This document shows, in pieces, positions 38,784-48,575 of a DNA stretch of 64,000 bases (its first letter is position 1; the number at the start of each line of letters is the position of its first letter). Under the pieces are notes generated by a model. That model did no database searches, had not been told where the DNA came from, and was given only the letters and a program-made list of their open reading frames with translations. Source of the stretch: Actinomucor elegans (Eukaryota; Mucoromycota; Mucoromycetes; Mucorales; Mucoraceae); the NCBI GenBank assembly GCA_026027325.1, contig JAMSLZ010000002.1, forward strand, positions 3,596,001 to 3,660,000, given 5' to 3'. Made by a program: the position numbers and the translations under genes.

Positions 38784-41700
38784 TCCATATCCTAATATTA
38801 GACTCATTCTCCTACAATGGTCTGGAGCAATACAAGGACCTTTAATACTTGCTCTGCAAATATACTTGTAGTCTTTTAATTACGACATCGATACGGAACC
38901 AACACAAAAAAATTAAGCATGTCAAGTGTTATTTATCTAAAGTTTAAGCTGAGTTTAGAGTTTTGTAAGAGGTTCCAAACTGCCATGTAGTACTGCGCCA
39001 AAATCTCTCTGCTGATACAGAATGTTCTTTAAGACAAAAAGAAACGAGATCAATTACCAAAATCTATTTTTTATTATTATTAGAGATTAGGTAAATACAT
39101 TCAACCATCGCACTACCAAATGCACATATAATTAATTTTATAATGGCCGCAATACAATAGATAATTCATTCTGAACATGAGCTGCTAATCTGATGAGACA
39201 TTAGGCCGAGATCAACAAGTATTTTACAAATTTATGTTAAATGAGTGTATGGAATTCACAATCGGCTGCTCACAGGTTTGGTAGATTAATTGGAGTGCAG
39301 TTAAGCAACGATACAATAAATGCAGTAACTCATTATACGTATAGAACGTAGACCGATTCAGCATTAGGCTACGATCGGTCGAGATCTACAAATTAGTAGA
39401 TCTGGAATACTGCTTTTCTGAGTAAATATTCAAAATCTATTATGTTGACTTTTCTTTTGAAACTAAATTCAAGATAGAAGGCTGTTTGTACGATATTTCC
39501 AAGTAATTCTACGTCGTTAAAATATAGATTCCATTAAAACCATTGAGTTATCGAGGCTCAAATTTGGAATACATTACTGCAAAAATAGAAGAAAATATTG
39601 ACTACTGTAATTGAACTGACAAATCATTATCGAAATACAGCAAGAGTGGTACTTTAGATAACAAGTCGTCTTTCCACCTTTGATGTATGTTTTTGAACAA
39701 CGTTCTAATACAGTAGCGAAACTCAAAAGTAGTTCAAAAAACTTGAAGCTTTGTATCTGGAGCAATATCAAAGTCTCATTAACAACATGCCAAAGTCTTA
39801 TTACAAATCTTTAGGCGCCAATGAGTTTTGGCCAAAAAATTACAGTATGATTTTATTGCAGATGAATTTGAAAGAGAAGACATATCTGCTATTACTTACT
39901 TGCAATTTTCCTTAAGTGGCACCTATGGCTTATACGAAAAACTATATAGTGTAAAGAGTGACACACTTTTTGAGAAAAGGTAGAGTATTTTCAATTATAT
40001 CATGGTTCACCACAGCTAACTATTTCACATCAGTGTAAAAGTACAAATGGGGGGGGGGGAATAATTGATGGGGTTAGCTAATCTTCAACTGATAAAAACA
40101 ATCGAAAAATCTTTCGCGCAAATTACACTCGACAGCTAAATAAAGGTGTTAAAAGCAGGTTGGAATCTGCACTTCCTCAGTTATTGACACTCTTGAAATC
40201 GTCTCGAATTAATAGCGCCTTCCAAAGGTTAAAGGAAAGAACTGTTTCATCAAAAAGGCATCATTGCCCCTGTTGAACATTTTAACTTGTGATAAACAAG
40301 GGAAGTCAATAGTGGTTTGTGATTGTCTTCTTCGATTTACTAATGTCAGAATAGACGACTCAAGTATAGTTTATAGGGACAATGTTTCTAAGGCATTAGA
40401 AAGTTTATATTTCGTCCATTTTACGTAGTATGCCCTATAGGGAAAAAAAAGCCATGATGATATTATTAAAGGATCATACAAAATACTTTCTTCCACGAGC
40501 GAGTATATAATGGGAGAGTTCGTTGACCCTTTCACTCATCACCTTTTTAATCCAAAAGGCCCTACACATATATACGTGTTGCGAGGAATCTCTACTGATA
40601 AACAGCAATTTTCAAACTTGAAAGTATGGTGAGACATTAGCATTGCAATAACAATGCGTTAGCTATTATTAAGGGATTGGTATACGAAAAAACAAAGTAA
40701 AACATATGAGTTGACCGAAGGAGAGGACCCTGATTTTCAGCTGATTAAATTCTTCCATATATATGTAACTGCATTACGTGATTCAATAAGATACTGAACT
40801 ATAACATAGTTTCGAACATTTAAACCATTGGAATGACAGCAAAGAAGATAGCGAAAGCGAACGTATGAAATATGTAAAGCAGCTAATTTTGATCATGTTC
40901 GAGGGCACCGATTTGAGGATACAGAGGAAGTAATCTGTTGAATATACGCTTGGAACATTATTTAATGAATTATGGCAGTGGAAAGAGATGCTCGGTAGCA
41001 ATCAGAGATGTCTGAGAGTATAAGGAAACGCTGTTTTCTAGAGGCCAACGAAGAATATATATTACTTTGCAATAGGACATACAGCCTAGCACTAATACTA
41101 TCATCTCTTTCCGATACATGTGTAAAGAATTAGTATGATGATTTGCTCTAGTTCTGGTATAGAGTGTAGAGAATTGTTAAATAAAAAAAGCTAGAAAATA
41201 TCTTCAGTTCTCTATAGATGAGATTTATTCAAAGTATAGTAAAGTTCTTTTAGGCGTCTCTAATTTGGTATTTTTTATATGCTTTCTATTCTATTCAATT
41301 ATTCCTAGATTTGTTTGGTATTGTTATTATCATTATTGCTATACTTGATATGTTATTATTATTATGCGCCCAGCCTCGATGCCACACAGGATATAAAATA
41401 TACTGCTATTCCTATGCTCATGCAGATAAAGAGTCTATGTTTATCTCAATTATAAATCCAACAAAAAATAATTGTACATGGTTGATAATGGACTAAGCCT
41501 AAACTAAATATTGTTCATCCTCTAGGATACCGCCTATAAATACTTCAGAAAAAAAGATATTATGGAAGCGTGTGCACAAGAAAGCACGCTTGCTCCATTT
41601 TATTCAGATATTCAAATTGCTTATATTTGTTGAACAATTCTGGTTTAATGTCACATATAATGAATAGTATATGTACAAAATAAAGTATTGTAGCAGGCCT

Positions 41701-42031
41701 TTTTATTATTACTATTATTATTAAACGCCATGGTTTAGGATGGATTAGGTTGAAATCCCATATTCCAGGTCCAGTATTTTCGCACCGTTTAGTAGATTCA
41801 TTAGTAGAGCCTTAGTCAGACCATATTAGAGACAGGAAGAACTGATGATAGTTTTTTTTTTGTTGTGTTTGATTAGCTACACAATTGTAAATGGCATACA
41901 TTTTATTTGACAAAGAACAAAATATCTAGATTTTTATACGGATTTTAATTAAAAATTGCAGTTGCGATAGACATCAATTTATTATCAATAATATCAAATA
42001 TTCATAGGTGAAATAAAACATAACCACTAGC
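38784..42031. other. Intergenic region with repeat and coding relics
   Basis: No intact gene. Dispersed-repeat blocks lie at 39165-39215 (AATTCATTCTGAACATGAG, then TGATGAGACATTAGGCCGAG), 39355-39395 and, inverted, 41636-41660. A decayed coding segment around 40490-41030 is listed separately. A short G-run lies near 40050. Confidence 0.5.
40490..41030 (+). pseudogene. Possible relic of a lineage-specific protein gene
   Basis: Protein-like stretches in more than one frame: SEYIMGEFVDPFTHHLFN followed by PKGPTHIYVLRG (about 40500-40580), YELTEGEDPDFQLIKFFH (about 40707-40760) and NHWNDSKEDSESERMKYVKQ (about 40825-40890). All are separated by stops. The first block weakly resembles the middle of repeated Mucoralean proteins of unknown function, the type to which the next gene may also belong. 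Low certainty. Confidence 0.25.
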
Positions 42032-43871
42032 CTATTCTTCCTCTGAAGCACTATACTCACGTTCATCATCCTCTTCCTCCTCACTAAAATATTTACCATC
42101 GTGCTCATCCCAAATTACATCAGAGATACATTCTTCAAAGCGAGCAATATTTTTTGCCGATTTCTTTTCTTCAATGATGTTCTTTATATTGTCACCAGGA
42201 TTGGCAGAGTAGTTATAATAAGTGTCCTCCATATCACTAATCATCTCCTGATCATAATGAAATTGTAAACATTTATGAGAAATACAATGATATGGTTGAT
42301 GCATGTTATAACTTACGTCAAGTAGAGAGAGACCAGCCAGTACCTTTTCAATTCCTTTTGCCTTTATCTCACGTAATGTTCTTGGATATTTAAAGTTATA
42401 AATATCTTGTAATATATATACATTCTTATCTACTAGCGAGAGACAGAAGATATGGCAATCAAGACCCATAATTTGAACAATCGGTATGTATATATTCTTG
42501 ATTCTCGAAACGGGCAAATATGGCAGGGAAGCAATTAGCTTGTTCAAGTGACATTTTACCGCTAATACCGACTTCAGTTTATCCTTATATAGCTTACTTT
42601 TGGTAGTTGACTTCTTTTTGGCTAATTCACCAGTAATACCGTCAAATTCACATTTATCGATCTCGAGGATGATTCGTAGATCTATTTTGAACACCAAGCT
42701 TAAAGTTTTGCAATCATCTGGTATAGTGTCGCCCCTATTAAAAGTTCAATTAAAAATGATTTTTGAAGCATCTTTTTGTTATCCTTACCACTGTAAAAAA
42801 ATTCTTTCATTGCGTCCAAAATATGCCTCGAATAGAGGACCCCAGAATTTTATATTTAAGGATTGTTCTGAGCATTTTTCTAAATATTTATCCGTAAACA
42901 CGTAAGCTTTAAATGAAAATTGATTCAAGCTAGATTATAAAGAAAAATTAACAAAAAGTTGTGTTGTCATTATATAGATTTTAGATCTTACATGTGGCGG
43001 CATATGTCTTTTAATATTCTTTCGTTTTCCTCTTTGGTTCTATATATATCTATTTCTTCATATTTCTTACGTATATCGCGGGAACCATTAATCTGTTTTT
43101 ATAAGAAAAACTTAGCATATAAATCTCTATGTAAAGATTAAAAAACTAATAACCTTATTAAACGAGAACGGAGGAGGATTTTTAACGACAGCAATATCAT
43201 CCACACTACGGTAACTGTATTTACTTACTAAATAGTTTGCAACACACCGTCCTCCTAACAAGTTCAATTGCGAGCCTACTTTCGAATTGGATATATCAAG
43301 TACTCCATTTTTGCTTAAACTAAAAATAAAATAAATAAATAATATATTCCTAAAGGTAATAGGAACTTAACTATGAAAAATACTTGGACCTCGCGTTTTC
43401 AATTGTAATTTCTTCTCCAAGTCGCAAAATATTAGTCCCTAATGTTCCATTTAAGCCTGGTACTCTTATAGAATCATGAGCTACAGGCTATACAATGTAT
43501 AGATCATAGTTATCAGAAGGTATTTAAGTATATGCATGTTATCTCTCAGTACTTTGAGTGATTTGACCTTCTTGCTAGATAATATTCGTTCTGAACGTCT
43601 TTTTTCAGCGGATTCCTATGTAAAGTGTTGACTTAATCCAATATAAAAGAGACAATCTAACCAAATCATGATTTACTCACCTGTACGCTCTGCGTTTAGT
43701 TGTTTTGAGAGTAATAAAAGCGTTTCAACATTTTTCAGAAATAATTCTTATTATATTACTTACCTTTCTAGCATTCGTTATATTTTCGCGTTCAATTTGA
43801 AGTTCTAAGAGTTGTTTCTCTCTAGTTAATTTGCGAATTTCTTCAAGCAATTCATTATTTTGGGATGCCAT
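42032..43871 (-). CDS. Nine-exon gene of unknown function, coiled-coil N-terminus
   Basis: Minus-strand model: 43871-43764, 43689-43681, 43615-43553, 43487-43384, 43319-43154, 43092-42992, 42929-42789, 42734-42317 and 42247-42032. This is 442 codons (441 aa) with introns of 54-74 nt, all GT..AG and in frame. Residues 1-36 (NELLEEIRKLTREKQLLELQ) form a coiled coil. The body (LNIKFWGPLFEAYF, LQWGDTIPDD, VFKIDLRIILEI, later LNKLIASLPYLPVSRIK and VQIMGLDCHIFCLSLVDKNV) looks globular, and the C-terminus is strongly acidic (SEEEEDDERE). I recognise no named domain; it resembles lineage-specific multi-copy proteins of Mucoromycota. The second exon is only 9 nt (AGC GTA CAG, Ser-Val-Gln); without it the intron would be an atypical 148 nt. 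Choice of donor at 43552 over an earlier GT is a judgement. Confidence 0.65.
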
Positions 43872-44015
43872 AATAGAAAATTTGAACGGGAGAGAAATCA
43901 CATATATGCAACAAAAGACTTTTAATAGCTTCGGTGACGCGTGTGCTGAAAAACTCCGCGAGCGTACGATTATTTTATTTCGATACCAGTTTAACAGAAG
44001 GAGAGATTAGTCATT

Positions 44016-45589
44016 CATATTTTGAAGCATTGAATGCACCTAAGAGAAATATTGTAGCTACCAGTACATGTTTCTTTTGGGCGTAAGAACTAGCCTTACG
44101 TGAGAAAATTGGTTTGAAAGTATTCTTTTTTGCTATCATTATATGGTTTCCAAAACGCAATGCGGGATCAGTAGCCTAAAGTTGGTAGACCTATAGGCGA
44201 ACATTGCTAGATATGATGCCTGCTACAATCGGGTAGTGGTCTGATCTTGGCATTGTGTGTATACATATGTGTGTATGTATGTGTTTTTATAAAAAACAAG
44301 GTTTTCAAGGAAAGTATATTTAAACTCGTTTCTTCTAGTGATATTTACTAACAAAAATTTCCCTCTTTTCACTAGCTCATTAGCATTATTATTGTGGTAG
44401 TAATCTTGTGCTAGCCATGCATATTTTGAAGCATTGAATGCACCTAAGAGAAATATTGTAGCTACCAATACATGTTTCTTTTGGGCGTAAGAACTAGCCT
44501 TACGTGAGAAAATTGGTTTGAAAGTATTCTTTTTTGCTATCATTATATGGTTTCCAAAACGCAATGCGGGATCAGTAGCCTAAAGTTGGTAGATCTATAG
44601 GCGAACATTGCTAGATATGATGCCTGCTACAATCGGGTAGTGGTCTGATCTTGGCATTGTGTGTATACATATGTGTGTATGTATGTGTTTTTATAAAAAA
44701 CAAGGTTTTCAAGGAAAGTATATTTAAACTCGTTTCTTCTAGTGATCTTTACTAACAAAGTTTTTCCTCTTTTCACTAGCTCATTAGCATTATTATTGTG
44801 GTAGTAATCTTGTGCTAGCCATGCATATTTTGAAGCATTGAATGCACCTAAGAGAAATATTGTAGCTACCAATACATGTTTCTTTTGGGCGTAAGAACTA
44901 GCCTTACGTGAGAAAATTGGTTTGAAAGTATTCTTTTTTGCTATCATTATATGGTTTCCAAAACGCAATGCGGGATCAGTAGCCTAAAGTTGGTAGATCT
45001 ATAGGCGAACATTGCTAGATATGATGCCTGCTACAATCGGGTAGTGGTCTGATCTTGACATTGTGTGTATATGATGTGTGTGTGTATGTATGTGTGTATG
45101 TGTATGTGTGTATGTGTTTTTATAAAAAACAAGGTTTTCAAGGAAAGTATATTTAAACTCGTTTCTTCTAGTGATCTTTACTAACAAAGTTTTTCCTCTT
45201 TTCACCAGCTCATTAGCATTATTATTGTGGTAATAAGCTTGTGCTAGCCATGCATATTTTGAAGCATTGAATGCACCTAAGAGAAATATTGTAGCTACCA
45301 ATACATGTTTCTTTTGGGCGTAAGAACTAGCCTTACGTGAGAAAATTGGTTTGAAAGTATTCTTTTTTGCTATCATTATATGGTTTCCAAAACGCAATGC
45401 GGGATCAGTAGCCTAAAGTTGGTAGACCTATAGGCGAACATTGCTAGATATGATGCCTGCTACAATCGGGTAGTGGTCTGATCTTGGCATTGTGTGTATA
45501 CATATGTATGTGTGTATGTGTTTTTATAAAAAACAAGGTTTTCAAGGAAAGTATATTTAAACTCGTTTCTTCTAGTGATATTTACTAAC
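44016..45589 (-). repeat. Tandem array of about 404-bp units, 3.8 copies, each with the same ORF
   Basis: Units start at 44016, 44420, 44824 and 45253 (periods 404, 404 and 429; the last copy is partial, ending at 45589). Copies differ only at a few bases and in the length of a TG/TATG microsatellite, which explains the 25-bp longer third unit. The minus strand of units 1-3 carries an ORF of 113-132 codons with IAKKNTFKPIFSRKASSYAQ followed by a hydrophobic stretch (HVLVATIFLLGAFNASKYAW); no ATG opens it at the far end, only an upstream TTG or the internal ATG. The array lies 145 bp upstream of the start codon of the neighbouring minus-strand gene. Near-identity implies recent unequal crossing-over. 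Whether the ORF is translated is unknown. Confidence 0.85.
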
Positions 45590-46375
45590 TGAATCTCTTT
45601 TATTAGTGATAAGTACTATGTAATATACGCGCTTATATTCGTAGGCTATAAACACGACATGACTCAATTAGAGCTATCTAACTGCCTAACTGATTGACCC
45701 ATCAAATAGATTTCATCAAGCAAGCAATTATGCATAATCAATTAAGCTTCTGGGTCGATTCATCATCATTTGCTATTGACGTTGCTCATCAGTAATAATA
45801 CAAGAACCATTACAAGAACAGTACATTTACTTGTATAAACTAATTCTTCCGTAATCTGCAAGTAACTGGCTAAACAAGAGCCATTGTTTCATTGATTCAT
45901 TCTCAGCAGTATTATAGTGGTCATAACTACCTTACATAGAATAGTAATAGAAGTATATCTTAGTTAACTTATACTATCGTGACTAGTTATATTTACTCTA
46001 TATAATTACTACTCAATCTATTAATAACAGAAGGCTGACAGTAGTAGAATAAATTTCTAGTTTTCTGCCTCATTAATTAAACATATACCTAACTAATTAC
46101 GAACATCTCAGGAAACATTTTTTTTGAACAAATTCAGCCAGAGATTTATTCTCACACCAAAATGAACATGCAGATTAATATCAACACCGATAATACTTCA
46201 GTTCCTGAGGAACATCGCTTTAATTTCGACCTAGCTTGTAGATGTCACACATTTAAAATGCAAAACATGGCGAAATGCGGCAATGTGCTTGAACAAATGA
46301 ACAACGAAGTTGAGGACGAAGCTAAAATGGTGGAAGCCATAAATTACGAGGAAATACCTGCCTACTGTTGAATCT
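45590..46375. other. Intergenic spacer with one small ORF
   Basis: AT-rich. A 69-codon plus-strand ORF at 46162-46371 (MNMQININTDNTSV.. with CRCHTF and EVEDEAKMVEAINYEE) ends exactly at the target duplication of the adjacent solo LTR, so the LTR insertion does not cut it. It is not recognised and may be a fragment of an older element. Confidence 0.4.
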
Positions 46376-46677
46376 TGTGGTGAAATAGCCACATAATTGA
46401 AGTACAGACAGACTAGAGGCCTGTGCGCCCTAGCTGTAGCACATACATACTAAAGCATCATTGATTACCTTATACAGCGATACAGTCCTTAAACAGAGAT
46501 ACGTCCTTCTTATACTTTTTATATGAACACAAGTAAATAACCTTCAGTCACAATTCAATGAGTATAAATACAAGCTAGAAAAACTAGTTAGAAATAATTA
46601 ATCACATTTAAGTTGAATAAACTATAACCAAGTTATAATCGACTTACTACCTGCTTTTATATTTTAATTTTACCGCA
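46376..46677 (+). mobile_element. Solo LTR, family A
   Basis: A 302-bp sequence bounded by TGTGGTGAAA and TTTACCGCA (TG..CA) and flanked by the perfect 5-bp duplication AATCT (46371-46375 and 46678-46682). It matches the two LTRs of element A in opposite orientation with a few substitutions (for example TTTTTA for TTCTTA near 46517). It was formed by LTR-LTR recombination after an independent insertion. Confidence 0.93.
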
Positions 46678-46761
46678 AATCTGAAGTAGCTAAAGACCAA
46701 AGATTCACGTAATAATAATAATAATAAGACTTGTATATATAATCAGATTACTGATTGGTAA

Positions 46762-47150
46762 TGTTGTAAACGCTCATGATTATATTAATAAGAGAATACT
46801 GTACAGATAGAAAATCGTATAGATATCCTTATATATAGCTGCAGAAGTGTATAAAGCATTATTACCAAGAACCAGAATGTAAATGACTGTATTTGATTAT
46901 GTTAAAATATCTTTATTTATATATCACTCTGAGCAAGTAGACGCTAATTGATAAATACTATCTCTCACACCAAATATTTTACATCCAATACTATTACCTT
47001 TGAATATATTGATCCCGACACTCCTCGCCGCTAATCTTGGTCCGCTCATTTGGTTATTATCCCTGGTCTTCTTTATACGCAGTCCAACCTTGTTCCTGGC
47101 AAATCGTAATATGAATTTAGAATTAAGTGCCGATCGTGAAAAAGTATATA
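46762..47150 (+). mobile_element. Truncated LTR, family B
   Basis: Begins TGTTGTAAACGCTC and follows the complete 506-bp family B LTR at 57479-57984 with scattered substitutions up to about AAAAAGTATATAGAG, then diverges. The distal fifth is missing and no target duplication can be tested. The diverged copy and lost end indicate an older insertion than the one in element A. Confidence 0.85.
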
Positions 47151-47357
47151 GAGGAATGATTCTGTAAATATGAAATTATATATACATTTGGATTTAATGT
47201 TAATTTTTGGAATTAAAAAACAATAAAATTATTATATTTATCCTCCCTATGATTAAGTTACCAAAAACTTAGTCATGCTTTTTTTAATTAATTTTTTGGA
47301 AGAAAAAAAAATTATGAAATATTGATTACCATGAGATATTTCACCTTATTATTATTT

Positions 47358-47592
47358 TTAAAATTTTAGAATATTAGAACAATCCTCCTTAGCTAGGTTT
47401 TCTTGGATATATTCGTACAAGGTCTTGAGTTCTATTTCCGAGAGGTTATATAGCGGCCCAAAAGGTACTTCCGAACCAGGTTTCAAAACAATCTTATGAT
47501 CGTAAGGTCGATGTGGTGGTAGTTTGTCAGCTTCAACCTTAGAGAAGACTTTGGCAAACTCTTGGTACTTAGCAGGTACCTTCAATTGGAGG
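47358..47592 (-). pseudogene. Element D: gypsy pol fragment between protease and RT (left piece)
   Basis: The minus strand encodes [20 protein letters not shown], then [28 protein letters not shown] and LYEYIQENL. This is the conserved region just before reverse transcriptase in Ty3/gypsy chromoviruses of the Tf1/sushi type. Homology ends soon after ENLAKE and a stop follows. The frame continues across element A into 60626-61483: removal of element A plus one GGAGG duplication joins CTC C to AA TTG without a break. A different lineage from elements A and C. Confidence 0.85.
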
Positions 47593-47894
47593 TGCGGTAA
47601 AATTAAAATATAAAAGCAGGTAGTAAGTCGATTATAACTTGGTTATAGTTTATTCAACTTAAATGTGATTAATTATTTCTAACTAGTTTTTCTAGCTTGT
47701 ATTTATACTCGTTGAATTGTGACTGAAGGTTATTTACTTGTGTTCATATAAGAAGTATAAGAAGGACGTATCTCTGTTTAAGGACTGTATCGCTGTATAA
47801 GGTAATCAATGATGCTTTAGTATGTATGTGCTACAGCTAGGGCGCACAGGCCTCTAGTCTGTCTGTACTTCAATTATGTGGCTATTTCACCACA
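47593..47894 (-). mobile_element. Element A, 3' LTR
   Basis: 302-bp LTR with TG..CA ends, identical by eye to the copy at 60324-60625. Left flank GGAGG is half of the element's target duplication. Confidence 0.93.
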
Positions 47895-48027
47895 TGCTCC
47901 CCCACTAGAGTCAGTGCACACTGAGTCGACATTAGTAAAGAATAACAAGAAGTTGTATCTACGTGTTATGTTGTTTTTTTGTTCTCCAGTGATTCAATTT
48001 TACCAGGTTTATTTTTACTGTAGTATG

Positions 48028-48530
48028 TGTTGTATTCCACCTACTATTTTGCATCGACATAATAGTAAGGAATCAACTGTTCATTTATGTCATACACGGA
48101 CTCTATCTGATAACCCAATCAGATTAACGAGGCCTGCATAAATACAAGCGATGTGTCATCCTTAGAACTATTAGCCAATAATCCTTACAAGAAACACGCG
48201 GCATCATACTATCGAGTAGTATCGAGTGTATCTCAAGATAAGACCTGAATATCGAATAACGCGTGGGTTATACAATTACAACAATGCGTGGTTGAAAGGC
48301 TTATTAGTGGCTGCTGGGATTGGACTCCGTTGTACGGCCATGCGTGCTGATAGATATTGAATGCTACACTATTAAGCTCTGATGAAATGTATATAAAGAA
48401 GACTTGATTTTGAATTGTGAATAAACATTAGAATAACTTTTACTATCAGGATAGCTGATTCCATTTACTGTCTATTCTTTTATTATTGTATTTTAAATTA
48501 TATCCTTCGTCTTTAGCACCGGATATAACA
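48028..48530 (+). mobile_element. Element C, 5' LTR
   Basis: 503 bp from TGTTGTATTCC to GGATATAACA. It contains a TATA-like GTATATAAAG near 48390 followed by CTTGATT. Internal sequence starts with a run of seven T, and no obvious tRNA-complementary primer site is present. Confidence 0.92.
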
Positions 48531-48575
48531 TTTTTTTGAATCAAGCTTTTTCCAACAATTACAATCTTATTACCA

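Noticed and set aside
44223..45480. SDHYPIVAGI string in the array units, resembling the end of a LINE endonuclease
   Set aside because: It is only about 20 codons in a frame without any other endonuclease motif, and no reverse transcriptase is near. Treated as coincidence.
44016..45589. CRISPR-like array
   Set aside because: Repeats are 404 bp, contiguous and without unique spacers. This is a eukaryotic tandem duplication.
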